DNA of 64,000 bases from an uncultured Myxococcales bacterium. GTDB taxonomy: Bacteria > Myxococcota_A > Polyangia > Polyangiales > Polyangiaceae. Below the pieces are notes generated by a model, which did no database searches, was not told the DNA's origin, and saw only the letters and a program-made list of their open reading frames with translations. Shown piece after piece: positions 27,005 through 36,110 of this stretch (position 1 is its first letter; every line of letters begins with the position of its first letter). Position numbers and translations under genes: made by a program. The stretch spans positions 70,741 through 134,740 of the forward strand of contig CALFEQ010000153.1 in assembly GCA_937949945.1 (NCBI GenBank), in the 5' to 3' direction.

Positions 27005-28495
27005 TCACTCCGGTGTCGAGCGTCGCTCGAGCTCGCGCACGAGGCGTGCGTGGATTCCGCCGAACGCGCCGTTCGAGAGCAGCGCGACCACGTCTCCGGC
27101 GCGTGCCTCCTCGGCGATGGTCTGGATGATCGCCTCGATGCTGGGCGCCGCCAGCGCCTTCGAGCCGATCTCGCGCGAGAGCCTGTCGAGATCGAGCCGC
27201 TCGGCTTCGGGCACGTTCGTGCGGCCGAGCGGCGCGAAGATCACGCGATCCGCCGCCCCGAAGGCCTTGGCGTACGCCTCCTGGTGGAGGTTCCGGCAGG
27301 CCGTCGCGCTGCGCGGCTCGAACACGGCCCAGAGCCGGCCCTCGGGATGCCGCGACCGAAGGGCGCGGAGCGTCTCGTCGACCGCCGTCGGGTGGTGGGC
27401 GAAGTCGTCGTAGATCGCGATCCCGGAAGGGGTGCCGACGAGGTCCTGCCGCCGCCGGACGCCCGCGAAGCGCGCGAGCGCGGAGCGCGCCTTCTCGACG
27501 TCGACTCCGAATCCTTCGGCGCAGGCGGCGATCGCCGCGACCGCGTTCCGGACGTTGTGCTCTCCGGGCACGGGGAGCGCGAACCTCCCGCACGACATTC
27601 CGCCGACGAACAGATCGAACGGCTGCGCGCCCGTCACGGGATCGGCGGGCACCATCGCCGCGAGCCACGTGGGCGTGACGTCGCCCGTGTCGTCGCCGTC
27701 GATCGCGTAGAAGGTGACGCGCGCCTTCGCGTGCTCGTTCACGATCGCGCGCGCCCGGGCGTCGTGCGCGTCGACGACGAGGAGGCCGCCTTCCGGCACC
27801 TTGCTCGCGAGCTCGGCGAACTGTGCCTCGTAGACCTCCGCCGACGGATAGATGTCGACGTGATCGTGCTCGACGCTCGTGACGATCACCACGTCCTCGT
27901 CCGAGCCGCCGACGTAGTCGAGGAACTTGGGCTTCTTGTGCCAGTAGACCGCGTCGTACTCGTCACCTTCGACGACGAACGGCGCCTTGAGCACGCCGCT
28001 CGGCGCCGCCGGGGAAGAGCTCGCGACGAGCTTCTTCTTCGTGCTCGGCGCGCGCGCGCCCGACGGGAAGTTCTTCGGCAGCCCGCCGATGAAGAAGCCC
28101 GGCTCGAGCCCCGCCGTCTCGAGGATCCAGGCGCACATCGACGATGTGGTCGTCTTGCCGTGCGTTCCCGTCACGACGAGCGCGCGCCTCCCGGCGAGGA
28201 AGCGCTCGCGCAGCGTGCCGGACATGCTCGCGCGCGGCAGGTCGAGCTCGACCGCGCGCACCGCCTCCGGGTTGTCCCGCCGGATGGCGTTGCCGATGAC
28301 GACGAGCTCGAGATCGCGCCCGATGTTCTCGGGGTTCCATCCGCGCAAGCATCGGATGCCCGCGGCCTCGAGCGCCGGGCCCATCGGAGGATCGAACGCG
28401 ACGTCGGAGCCGCTCACGTCGTGCCCGGCGTCGCGCAGGAGCATCGCGAGCTGCCCCATCCCCGTGCCGGCGACACCGACGAGGTGAATGCGCAT
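27005..28495 (-). CDS. mpl: UDP-N-acetylmuramate:L-Ala-gamma-D-Glu-meso-DAP ligase
   Basis: 496 residues. Mur-ligase family: N-terminal Rossmann-type start HLVGVAGTGMGQLA (4-17) with a Ser-Asp pair (GSDVAFDPPMGP), P-loop GTHGKTTT (110-117) and EGDEYDAVYWHKKPKF, which is characteristic of Mpl rather than MurC. Mpl joins recycled murein tripeptide to UDP-MurNAc in the cytoplasm, salvaging cell wall fragments. The length (MurC/Mpl range 450-490) and the C-terminal EPRSAT motif fit. Present between a lipoprotein gene (2-base gap) and the inositol monophosphatase gene (3-base gap). No other murein-recycling gene (ampG, nagZ, ldcA) is in the window. Confidence 0.95.
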   Translation of the reverse strand: MRIHLVGVAGTGMGQLAMLLRDAGHDVSGSDVAFDPPMGPALEAAGIRCLRGWNPENIGRDLELVVIGNAIRRDNPEAVRAVELDLPRASMSGTLRERFLAGRRALVVTGTHGKTTTSSMCAWILETAGLEPGFFIGGLPKNFPSGARAPSTKKKLVASSSPAAPSGVLKAPFVVEGDEYDAVYWHKKPKFLDYVGGSDEDVVIVTSVEHDHVDIYPSAEVYEAQFAELASKVPEGGLLVVDAHDARARAIVNEHAKARVTFYAIDGDDTGDVTPTWLAAMVPADPVTGAQPFDLFVGGMSCGRFALPVPGEHNVRNAVAAIAACAEGFGVDVEKARSALARFAGVRRRQDLVGTPSGIAIYDDFAHHPTAVDETLRALRSRHPEGRLWAVFEPRSATACRNLHQEAYAKAFGAADRVIFAPLGRTNVPEAERLDLDRLSREIGSKALAAPSIEAIIQTIAEEARAGDVVALLSNGAFGGIHARLVRELERRSTPE

Positions 28496-28497
28496 GG

Positions 28498-28998
28498 CTA
28501 GTCACCGATCTTGGTGAGGATCTGAGGTGCGCCCGGCGCGCTCTTCGGGGTGAGCGTCATGGTCGTGCTCTGGATGGCGAATTCGTACGTCGCGAGGCGC
28601 AGCGAGCCGCTGCAGGTCGTGCGGATGCCGGAAGCATTTCCGGTGGTCTGGAAGGCAAGCGCGGTTCCCGGCGTGAAGCTCCCGGTCTTCGCGTCGAGCG
28701 CGTCGGTCTCGAGCGTCGTCGTCTGGCCCGTCACGAGCGGCGTCGCCCCGTCGAAGTTGTACGTGCAGCGCGTGCCCGCGATGAGCTTGCCGTCCGTGAA
28801 GCGGAAGCGCAGGTTCGCCTCCCCCTCGTTCGACGTCTGCGTGATGCCCCAGACACCGCGGAGCACGTCGGGCGTCGGGGGCGGCAGCGGATCGAAGAGG
28901 GACTCGTACTCCGGACGGGCCGGTTCGTCCGTGCTCGAGCACGCCCAGAGGAAGAGTACCGAGCCCAGCACAGGTCGCAACGAGGAGAGTGACCTCAT
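28498..28998 (-). CDS. Small lipoprotein of unknown function
   Basis: 166 residues. Signal with lipobox LWAC (Cys20) and a short Pro/Glu linker. The mature domain (from about residue 45) is beta-rich: GVWGITQTSNEGEANLRFRFTDGK... ending in a Leu/Thr strand set. The pattern of an initial 'GVW' strand followed by alternating strands resembles small lipocalin-like or META-type domains, similar in outline to the lipoprotein at 3682. Contains two Cys (TRCTYN, TTCSGS) that may pair. It is the first gene of the tight set with mpl and the phosphatase, two bases before the mpl start. Confidence 0.8.
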   Translation of the reverse strand: MRSLSSLRPVLGSVLFLWACSSTDEPARPEYESLFDPLPPPTPDVLRGVWGITQTSNEGEANLRFRFTDGKLIAGTRCTYNFDGATPLVTGQTTTLETDALDAKTGSFTPGTALAFQTTGNASGIRTTCSGSLRLATYEFAIQSTTMTLTPKSAPGAPQILTKIGD

Positions 28999-29066
28999 GC
29001 GCCAAGGTTAGCAGCTCAGCCGTTCCCAGGTTCAGTCATGGGGCCTCGGCAACGCGGGCCTCGGCC

Positions 29067-29705
29067 TCAGCGCTCGATCGCGTAGCACCGCTCCTTCAGC
29101 GCCACGCCCGCTTCGCGGAAGCGCGGGCCGTCGGTCGGCGCCTCGTCGATGGCGGCGACGCGCGAGTCGGCCCAGAGCGCGCGGAGCTCGTCCTCGAGCA
29201 CGGCGAACGGCGGCCCCTCGAGCTGGCTCTGCGCGTACTCGAACGTGACGACGAGCCCGGGCGCGCCGGCAGGGAGGAGCTCGCGCAGGTGGGCGACGTA
29301 GCGCCGTCGCGTCTCGGGCGGGAGGGCGACGATCGCGGCGCGGTCGTAGAGCGCGTCGACCGGGCCGAGGTCGTTTCTCGTGCAGGCGAAGAAATTCGCC
29401 GCCAGGATCCGGACGCCGCCCGCCGCGTAGGCGCGGACGCCCTCGCGGAGATCGTCGACCTGCGGCTCGAGCGCGTGCTCGGCGAAGAACGCCTCGACGG
29501 CGTCCTCCACGGCCTCGACGCCCACGACCTCGTGGCCGCGTGCGGCCAGGAACGCCATGTCCTCGGCCTTCCCGCAGAGCGGCACGAGCACGCGCCGCTT
29601 CTCCCCGAGCCGACCGACGTGCTTGGCGAGGAACGCGTTGGTGCGGCCCTCGTGGAAGCCGATGCGGCCCTCCTTCCAGCGCGCCGCCCAGTACTCGATG
29701 TCCAT
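29067..29705 (-). CDS. Thiopurine S-methyltransferase-like methyltransferase
   Basis: 212 residues from the ATG at 29705, where the family begins (MDIEYWAARWKEGRIGFHEG). TPMT family: tryptophan-rich N-terminus, SAM-binding VLVPLCGKAEDMAFLA, then GVEAVEDAVEAFF and YDRAAIVALPPETRRRYV. Bacterial members methylate selenium and tellurium oxyanions or small thiols/nitrogen compounds using S-adenosylmethionine. Here the substrate is not shown. It is divergent from the lysine aminotransferase gene with a 52-bp gap, so the two may share a promoter region. Confidence 0.92.
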   Translation of the reverse strand: MDIEYWAARWKEGRIGFHEGRTNAFLAKHVGRLGEKRRVLVPLCGKAEDMAFLAARGHEVVGVEAVEDAVEAFFAEHALEPQVDDLREGVRAYAAGGVRILAANFFACTRNDLGPVDALYDRAAIVALPPETRRRYVAHLRELLPAGAPGLVVTFEYAQSQLEGPPFAVLEDELRALWADSRVAAIDEAPTDGPRFREAGVALKERCYAIER

Positions 29706-29757
29706 CGATGCGCATCCTGCTCGCATCCGACCGCGATGTCGAGGTAAGAGCTTGGGA

Positions 29758-31092
29758 ATGTTCCGGCGTTCGCAGATCTCGAGCGCGGAGGTCCACGACA
29801 CCCTCCGCCGACACATCCTCGTCGACGGCTATCCCATCGTCATCGACCTCGAGAAGAGCCGCGGATCGATCGTGAAGGACTCGCTCTCGGGGCGGGAGTT
29901 CGTCGACTTCTACACGTTCTTCGCGTCGAACCCGCTCGGGTTCAACCATCCGAGCATCCTCGACGAGCGCACGCGGGAGCGCCTCGCGCGTGTGTCGCTC
30001 GTGAAGGTCGCGAACTCCGACAAGTACACGACGTACTACGCCGAGTTCGTCGATACGCTCGAGCGAACGGCCGCACCGCCGGAGCTTCCGAAGTACTTCT
30101 TCATCGAGGGCGGCGCGCTCGCGGTCGAGAACGCGCTCAAGACTGCGTTCGACTGGAAGGTGCGGAAGAACCTGGCCGCCGGCAGGGGAGAGAAGGGCCA
30201 CAAGATCCTCCACTTCGAGCACGCGTTCCACGGGCGGTCGGGCTACACGATGAGCCTGACGAACACGGACCCGAACAAGGTCGCGTACTTCCCCAAGTTC
30301 GACTGGCCGCGCATCCCGTCGCCGATGATCCGCTTCCCGCTCGAGAAGCACCTCGCCGACGTCGAGGCGCGCGAGAAGGCCGCGATCGAGGCGGCCGAGG
30401 CTGCGTTCGACGCGAACCCGCACGACATCGCCGCGATCATCATCGAGCCCATCCAGAGCGAGGGCGGCGACAACCACTTCCGGCCCGAGTTCTTCCGTGA
30501 GCTCCGCCGCCTCGCGGACGAGCGCGACGCCCTCCTCATCTACGACGAGGTCCAGACCGGCGTCGGCAGCACCGGCAAGTGGTGGGCTTACCAGCACCAC
30601 GGCGTCGCGCCGGACATCGTGAGCTTCGCGAAGAAGATGCAGGTCGGCGGCATCCTCGTCGGCAACCGCATCGACGAGGTCGAGGACAACGTCTTCAAGA
30701 AGCCGAGCCGCATCAACTCGACCTGGGGCGGCGGCCTCGTCGACATGGTCCGCGCGACGCGCATCCTCGAGATCATCGTCGAGGAGAACCTCCTCGAGAA
30801 CGCCCGCGCGCGCGGTGAACAGCTCCTCGCGGGGCTTCGCGAGATCGAGCAGCGCCACCCCATCGTCGACAACACGCGCGGGCAGGGCCTCATGTGCGCG
30901 CTCGACCTGCCGGATGCGGACACGCGTCAGGCCGTGATGAAGCGCTGCTTCGAGGACGGCATGCTCGTCCTGCCGTGTGGTCCGCGGTCGATCCGCTTCC
31001 GCCCGTGCCTCACCGTCGACGCCGAGATCATCGCCGAGGGCCTCAAGCGCCTCGAGAAGGCGATCACCGAGGTCGAGGCCCAGCGGAAGTGA
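29758..31092 (+). CDS. lat: L-lysine 6-aminotransferase
   Basis: 444 residues from the ATG at 29758. PLP-dependent class III aminotransferase that follows the L-lysine-epsilon aminotransferase pattern: FYTFFASNPLGFNHP near the start, EGGALAVENALKTAFDW, FHGRSGYTMSLTNTD, EPIQSEGGDNHFRPEFF, YDEVQTGVGSTGKWW, and PLP-lysine in SFAKKMQVGG (Lys292/293). The enzyme converts lysine to alpha-aminoadipate semialdehyde, which feeds lysine degradation, piperideine-6-carboxylate or beta-lactam precursors. No downstream semialdehyde dehydrogenase is next to it; the following gene is a PAS-STAS protein after 177 bases. The start upstream frame is Arg/Ser-rich and was rejected. Confidence 0.95.
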   Translation: MFRRSQISSAEVHDTLRRHILVDGYPIVIDLEKSRGSIVKDSLSGREFVDFYTFFASNPLGFNHPSILDERTRERLARVSLVKVANSDKYTTYYAEFVDTLERTAAPPELPKYFFIEGGALAVENALKTAFDWKVRKNLAAGRGEKGHKILHFEHAFHGRSGYTMSLTNTDPNKVAYFPKFDWPRIPSPMIRFPLEKHLADVEAREKAAIEAAEAAFDANPHDIAAIIIEPIQSEGGDNHFRPEFFRELRRLADERDALLIYDEVQTGVGSTGKWWAYQHHGVAPDIVSFAKKMQVGGILVGNRIDEVEDNVFKKPSRINSTWGGGLVDMVRATRILEIIVEENLLENARARGEQLLAGLREIEQRHPIVDNTRGQGLMCALDLPDADTRQAVMKRCFEDGMLVLPCGPRSIRFRPCLTVDAEIIAEGLKRLEKAITEVEAQRK

Positions 31093-31269
31093 CGATCTTC
31101 CGCCAGCGTCGCTCGCGCCTGCACGCTCGGCGTCCCCGACGCGTGCGGGCGCGAGCTCGCGCTCGAAACCGCATCGCGATCCCCGTCGTCACGCCGCGAC
31201 TCGAACCAGTTGCGTACTTTCGACCGACCTCGTATTCAGGCGAAACGAACGAGGTTTCGGAGGGGATCC

Positions 31270-32061
31270 ATGGGGGATCGTGACGAGGGGGGGCTGGACG
31301 CGGACGTCGTCACGGAGCTGCTCGACGAGCTCCAGGACGGCGTGCAGGTTCTTTCGCCGGAGTGGCGGTACCTCTACGTGAACGAGGTCGTCGCCCGGCA
31401 GGGGCGGAGGTCGCGCCGTGAGCTGCTCGGCAAGACGATGATGGAGGTCTACCCGGGCATCGACGAGACGCCGATGTTCGCCGTCCTCTCGCGGTGCATG
31501 CGCGACCGCGTCGCCGAGACGATGGAGAACGAGTTCGTCCACGACGACAAGAGCCGTTCGTGGTTCGAGCTCCGCATTCGACCGTGTCGCCTCGGGCTCG
31601 TCGTCGTGTCCCTGGACATCACGGAGCGCAAGGCCGTCGAGACGCAGATGAAGGAGGCCTACGCGCGTGCTCTGCGCGAGCTGATCACGCCCGTGATCCG
31701 CCTCCACGCCGGGGTGCTCCTCGTCCCGCTGATCGGCTCGCTGGACGACGAGCGCATGTCGAGGGTGGCGGAGAACGTCCTCGAGCGCGTCGAGAAGGAG
31801 GGGGCGAAGGTCGTCATCTTCGACGTGGCCGGGGTCCCGACGATGGACACGCTGGTCGCGCAGTACCTCATGCAGACGACCAAGATGATCCGTCTCCTCG
31901 GCGCACGCGTGATCGTGACCGGCCTCGCGGCGGCGGCGGCTCGGACCATCGTGCAGCTCGGCGTCGACCTGTCCACCGTCGAGACGAGGAGCCACCTCTC
32001 GGAGGGGATCGAGCTCGCTCTCGCGCACGTCGGGCGGGTCATCGCCGCCCAGGCGCGGTAG
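31270..32061 (+). CDS. PAS-STAS stressosome-like sensor protein
   Basis: 263 residues from the ATG at 31270, preceded by GGAGGGG; the open frame to 31210 has no ribosome-binding site. An N-terminal PAS domain (about 15-130: LQDGVQVLSPEWRYLYVNEVVA, GKTMMEVYPGIDETP, RIRPCRLGLVVVSLDITERK) is joined by a short linker to a STAS domain (about 145-255: LLVPLIGSLDDERM, KVVIFDVAGVPTMDT, ARVIVTGLAAAAARTIVQLG). This layout is that of RsbR-type co-antagonists, where a signal in the N-domain changes STAS interactions. No kinase partner (RsbT/RsbW) is next to it. A signalling role is inferred from domain content only. Confidence 0.9.
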   Translation: MGDRDEGGLDADVVTELLDELQDGVQVLSPEWRYLYVNEVVARQGRRSRRELLGKTMMEVYPGIDETPMFAVLSRCMRDRVAETMENEFVHDDKSRSWFELRIRPCRLGLVVVSLDITERKAVETQMKEAYARALRELITPVIRLHAGVLLVPLIGSLDDERMSRVAENVLERVEKEGAKVVIFDVAGVPTMDTLVAQYLMQTTKMIRLLGARVIVTGLAAAAARTIVQLGVDLSTVETRSHLSEGIELALAHVGRVIAAQAR

Positions 32062-32166
32062 CCCGTCCCGGACGGTCGCTCACGCGGTCTTCGCGCGCCG
32101 GCGCACGGTCGTGCTCGTGCTCGTCGTCGCGAGCTTCGGGAAGTAGAATCGCGCCGACTCAGACCT

Positions 32167-32778
32167 GTGAGACGCCGCGACGAGCTTCTCGCATGGATTC
32201 GGGCGCTGCCCGAGGACGAGGTCGACGACGCGGTCGAGCGCGCGCTCGGTCTGCCTCCGCGCTCGCCGGCGCCCCCGCTGGGCGAGCATCTCATCGGCTA
32301 CTTCCCGTCGGCCGTCCCGGCGATCCTCGAGGCGATCGAGCTCGTGCCGATCCGAGCGTCGAACGTCGTCATCGACCTGGGCGCCGGTCTCGGCAAGGTG
32401 TGTCTCCTCGTGCACCTCGCGACGGGCGCGCGCTGCATCGGCGTCGAGCTCCAGCCCGAGCTCGTCGCCGCGGCGCGGGCGGCGTCGGAACGTCTAGGGC
32501 TTCGGGACGACGACGTGCGGTTCGTCGAAGGCGACGTACGCGAGGTCGACGAATGGCTCCTCCGCGAAGCGGACGTGTTCTACATGTTCACGCCCTTCCG
32601 CGGGCCCGCGCTCGATGCGGTCCTCGCGCGGCTCGAACGCGTCGCCGCGAGCAAGCGCATCACGGTCGCCTCGCTCGGCTTCGACATCGAGCGTCCGAGC
32701 GGGGGCGTTCACCGGCCGATCCGCTGGCTCGAGCGGCGCGCGACTCGGTCGTGGCTCGCGATCTACGACGCGCGCTGA
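32167..32778 (+). CDS. Class I SAM-dependent methyltransferase
   Basis: 203 residues. SAM motif I VIDLGAGLGKVCLL (about 69-82), the acidic strand-2 residue in IGVELQPE, and a PFRGPALDAVL segment in place of a catalytic NPPY motif. The N-terminus (LLAWIRALPEDEVDDAVERALGL) is helical. Similarity in outline to histone-Dot1-like and small-molecule methyltransferases. The substrate is unknown. The last 16 bases overlap the end of another methyltransferase gene that runs the other way; the two proteins are alike in their Rossmann core and may be distant paralogues. Confidence 0.85.
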   Translation: MRRRDELLAWIRALPEDEVDDAVERALGLPPRSPAPPLGEHLIGYFPSAVPAILEAIELVPIRASNVVIDLGAGLGKVCLLVHLATGARCIGVELQPELVAAARAASERLGLRDDDVRFVEGDVREVDEWLLREADVFYMFTPFRGPALDAVLARLERVAASKRITVASLGFDIERPSGGVHRPIRWLERRATRSWLAIYDAR

Positions 32779-33497
32779 GTGGCCGGCGCGGTCGCCGGGG
32801 TCTCGTAGAAGGCGATGCCGCACCGGTACCAGTTGAACCAGCGCAGCTTCTCGTACGGGATCGCGGCGGGCCAGTCGGCGTACTTGCGGAACAGCGAAGA
32901 CTCCGCGAGCACGTGCTCGAACCGTGGATTGATGTATGCGAAGCGGATCCTGCGGGGACGTTCGCGCCACGAGAGCTCGATCTTGTCGAGCACCTTCTTC
33001 AGCGTTCCGGGGCCGAAGGAGTGGTACAGCGTCACGGCCGTCACGTCGGAGAAATCGAACTCCTCCGCGTACATCTGCCGGAAGACGACGTTCGGGAACT
33101 TCGCACGGCGGCGGGCCAGGTTGGCCTCCGCGCCGGCGTGCAAGATGCCGTCGAACTCGACGCCGACCGCCTTGCCGACGCCGTACCAGCTCGCGGCGAA
33201 CACCACTCTGCCGAGCCCCGATCCGAGGTCGACGAGGACGTCGTCCTTCGACAGCTCCAACTGCCGGAACACCTTGAACAGCCGGAGATAGGAGAAGGGC
33301 ACGAACTCGTTGCGGAGGGCGGGATCCTTCTGGGAGTCTCCGGTGGGCTTGTAGCCCAGCGCGTAAGACGTGGAGACGCCGAGCCACCAATCCATGAGCT
33401 CGTCGGCCGGGTACCGCATCCTGTAACGGAGCCTGCGTCCGCGGAGCCTGCCCAACAGGCCACGCTTCTCCGGACTTGCTTGCGGCGAGCTCGGCAT
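32763..33497 (-). CDS. Class I SAM-dependent methyltransferase, DOT1-like
   Basis: 244 residues. A strong GGAGGTGA sequence precedes the ATG. N-terminal 55 residues are basic and Trp/Tyr-rich (KRGLLGRLRGRRLRYRMRYP, MDWWLGVSTSYALGY). SAM motif I VLVDLGSGLGRVVFAA, then GVEFDGILHAGAEANLARRR and YHSFGPGTLKKVLDKIE. The gene starts 15 bases after clpB and probably belongs to its operon, so it could modify proteins or lipids during stress; that is inference. The 3' end overlaps the convergent methyltransferase gene by 16 bases. Confidence 0.87.
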   Translation of the reverse strand: MPSSPQASPEKRGLLGRLRGRRLRYRMRYPADELMDWWLGVSTSYALGYKPTGDSQKDPALRNEFVPFSYLRLFKVFRQLELSKDDVLVDLGSGLGRVVFAASWYGVGKAVGVEFDGILHAGAEANLARRRAKFPNVVFRQMYAEEFDFSDVTAVTLYHSFGPGTLKKVLDKIELSWRERPRRIRFAYINPRFEHVLAESSLFRKYADWPAAIPYEKLRWFNWYRCGIAFYETPATAPATQRAS

Positions 33498-33512
33498 CGG
33501 TCACCTCCTCCG

Positions 33513-36107
33513 TCAGACCTTCACGAACTTGAACCCCGACTCGCCGTCGACGTCGCAGAGCACCGTGCTGCCGTTCGTGTAGCCGCCCGAGAGGAGCGCC
33601 TCGGCGAGCGGGTCCTGCACGGCCTTGACGATCGCGCGCTTGAGCGGACGCGCGCCGAAGGCCGGCTCGTAGCCGATCTCCACGAGGCGCATCTTCGCGG
33701 CTTCGGTGAGCTCGAGCTTGAGCTCGCGGTCGGCGACCAATTTTTCGACCTTGCGGAGCTGGATGTCGACGATGCCGCGGAGATCCTGCTTCGACAGCGG
33801 GCGGAAGATGATGACGTCGTCGATGCGGTTCAAGAACTCCGGGCGGAGGAAGTTCTTGAGCTCCTCGCGGAGGACGTCTCGGAGCGCCTCGCGGCCTTCG
33901 TCGGACTCGAACAGCTTCGGATCCGTCTCGAGGATGCGCTGCGAGCCGATGTTGCTCGTCATGATGACGACGGTGTTGGAGAAGTCCGCCGTCCTGCCGC
34001 GGCCGTCCGTGAGGCGGCCGTCGTCGAGCACCTGGAGCAGCAGGTTGAAGACGTCGGCGTGGGCCTTCTCGACCTCGTCGAAGAGGAGAACGCTGTACGG
34101 GCGGCGCCGCACGGCCTCGGTGAGGAAGCCGCCCTCCTCGCTGTCGACGTAGCCCGGCGGCGCGCCGACGAGGCGCTGCGCCATGTGCTTCTCCATGAAC
34201 TCGCTCATGTCGAGGCGGGTCATGGACTGCTCGTCGTCGAAGAGGAACTCGGCGAGCGCCTTGGCGAGCTCGGTCTTGCCGACGCCGGACGGGCCGAGGA
34301 AGAGGAAGCTCCCGATCGGCTTGCCGGGATCGCGCAGGCCGACGCGGCCGCGGCGGACCGCCTTCGAGATCGCCTTGACCGCCTCGGTCTGACCGACGAC
34401 GCGTGCGCTGAGGCGCTCCTCCATCTTGAGGAGCTTCTCGCTCTCGGCCTCGAGCATCTTGGAGACCGGGATGCCGGTCCAATCGCCGAGGACCTGCGCG
34501 ACGTCCTCCTCGTTGACGACGCGCGAGGCGCCGTCCTTCAGGCCCGCCCGCTCGACCGCGGCGTCGGCGGCCTCGAGGCGACGGCGCACGTCGGGGATGA
34601 GCACGTGCTCGAGCTCGCCGAGCTTCGCGAAGTTCTGCTCCTTGCGGGCTTGCTCGAGCTGCGCTTGGAGCTTGGCCATCTCCTCCTTCAGCGCGGCCTG
34701 CGCGGCGAGCGCGCCGCGGCGCGACTCGAGCTTCGCGCGCATTTCGGCGACCGTCGGCTCGAGCTCTCGGATCTCTCGCTCGAGGCGCTCGCGCGTCTTG
34801 ACGCTCATCGCGTCGACGTCGTCCTGCAGGCCCGCGAGCTGCGCCTTGAGGGAGGCGACGCGGCGGATGGCGTCGTCCATGTGCGCGGGCAGGCCGTCGA
34901 TCTCGACGCGCTTGCGGGCGGCGGCCTCGTCGAGCAGGTCGATCGCGCTGTCGGGCAGCGCGCGCTCCTGCACGTAGCGCTTCGCGAGGCGCACCGCGGC
35001 GGTGATCGCGGGATCGCCGATCTGCACCTTGTGGTGCGCCTCGAAGCGCGTCGCGATCCCGCGGAGGATCTCGATCGCGCGCTCGGGCGTGGCCGGGTCG
35101 ATCGTGAGGACGGTGAAGCGTCGGAGAAAGTTCGGGTCCTTCTCCTGCAGCTTGCGCATCCCCTCGGGGGTCGTCGACGCGAGCAGGCGCACCTCGCCGC
35201 GCGCGAGCAGCGGCTTGAGCAGATCGCCGACGCCGGTGCCGCCCGCGCCCGGGCCGAGGAGCGACTCGAGCGCGTCGATGTAGAGGAGGGAGTCCTTGCC
35301 CTTGATCGAGGCGATGACCTGCTTCAGGCGATCTTCGATTTCGCCGCGGAGCTTGGCGCCGGCCACGAGCAGGCCCGTCTCGAGCTCGAGGATCTCCAGC
35401 GACGCGAGGTTCTGCGGAACGTCGCCGGCCACGATGCGCATCGCGAGAGCGCGGACGATCGCCGTCTTGCCGACGCCGGGCTCGCCGACGAGGAGCGGAT
35501 GGTTCTTCTGCCGCCGCTCGAGGATCTGGAGGAGCCGCCGGACCTCGACGTCGCGACCGATGACCGGATCGAAGCCGCTCTCGCGCGCTTGCGCGGTGAG
35601 GTTGTGGAGGTAGCGGGACGCGTCGCCCGCGGCGGCCGAGCCCGAGGTCGTGGGGACCTCGCGCGGCACGCTCTTCAGCGCGGCCATGTGCGGCCGGAAC
35701 GATCCCGGCCCGAGCCCGAACGCCTGGAGGACGACGGCCGCCGGGCCGCGGATCTCCTGCGAGAGCGCGTTGAGCAGGTTGTCGACTCCGACCGTGCCTT
35801 TGTCGGCCTCCTTCTCCGCGCGATTGAGGAGCTGGAGCATCGCGGTCGACAGGTACGCGAGCCCGGTGCCCGCCTTCGGCAGCTTCTGGAGCTGGGCCTC
35901 GGCTTCGGCGGCCACGTCCGCCGGGTCGGCGCCGGCCTTCTTGAAGACCTCGGCCACGCCACGGTCGCGGTCGAGGGCGCGTGCGAGCAGGTGGAGCGGC
36001 TCCACCTGCACGTGCTTCCGTTCATCGGCGAGGGTCTGTGCACCAGCCACGAGCGCCTTCGCGTCGGGAGCGTAGCGCTCGAGGTGAATCGTCTGCTCGG
36101 CGGCCAT
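33513..36107 (-). CDS. clpB: ClpB-type AAA+ disaggregase with altered NBD1
   Basis: 864 residues, normal ClpB length and domain order: Clp N-domain (1-145), NBD1 (about 160-390), coiled-coil M-domain (about 395-525), NBD2 (about 545-864). NBD1 keeps Walker A GEPGVGKT (208-215, Lys214), but the Walker B is YIDAL: the catalytic glutamate is Ala279, the same position as E. coli Glu279, read as GAC GCG in the DNA. The NBD1 pore tyrosine is Leu253 (AKLRGE instead of AKYRGE). NBD2 looks active: GPSGVGKT (Lys611), LFDEVEKAH (Glu678) and GYV (Tyr653). ClpB with DnaK rescues aggregated proteins. The start has no clear Shine-Dalgarno site. A kinase gene is divergent. Confidence 0.95.
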   Translation of the reverse strand: MAAEQTIHLERYAPDAKALVAGAQTLADERKHVQVEPLHLLARALDRDRGVAEVFKKAGADPADVAAEAEAQLQKLPKAGTGLAYLSTAMLQLLNRAEKEADKGTVGVDNLLNALSQEIRGPAAVVLQAFGLGPGSFRPHMAALKSVPREVPTTSGSAAAGDASRYLHNLTAQARESGFDPVIGRDVEVRRLLQILERRQKNHPLLVGEPGVGKTAIVRALAMRIVAGDVPQNLASLEILELETGLLVAGAKLRGEIEDRLKQVIASIKGKDSLLYIDALESLLGPGAGGTGVGDLLKPLLARGEVRLLASTTPEGMRKLQEKDPNFLRRFTVLTIDPATPERAIEILRGIATRFEAHHKVQIGDPAITAAVRLAKRYVQERALPDSAIDLLDEAAARKRVEIDGLPAHMDDAIRRVASLKAQLAGLQDDVDAMSVKTRERLEREIRELEPTVAEMRAKLESRRGALAAQAALKEEMAKLQAQLEQARKEQNFAKLGELEHVLIPDVRRRLEAADAAVERAGLKDGASRVVNEEDVAQVLGDWTGIPVSKMLEAESEKLLKMEERLSARVVGQTEAVKAISKAVRRGRVGLRDPGKPIGSFLFLGPSGVGKTELAKALAEFLFDDEQSMTRLDMSEFMEKHMAQRLVGAPPGYVDSEEGGFLTEAVRRRPYSVLLFDEVEKAHADVFNLLLQVLDDGRLTDGRGRTADFSNTVVIMTSNIGSQRILETDPKLFESDEGREALRDVLREELKNFLRPEFLNRIDDVIIFRPLSKQDLRGIVDIQLRKVEKLVADRELKLELTEAAKMRLVEIGYEPAFGARPLKRAIVKAVQDPLAEALLSGGYTNGSTVLCDVDGESGFKFVKV

Positions 36108-36110
36108 TGG

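Noticed and set aside
31149..31162. Palindrome GCGCGAGCTCGCGC after the lysine aminotransferase gene
   Set aside because: Such short all-GC palindromes are common at this base composition and there is no loop for a hairpin.
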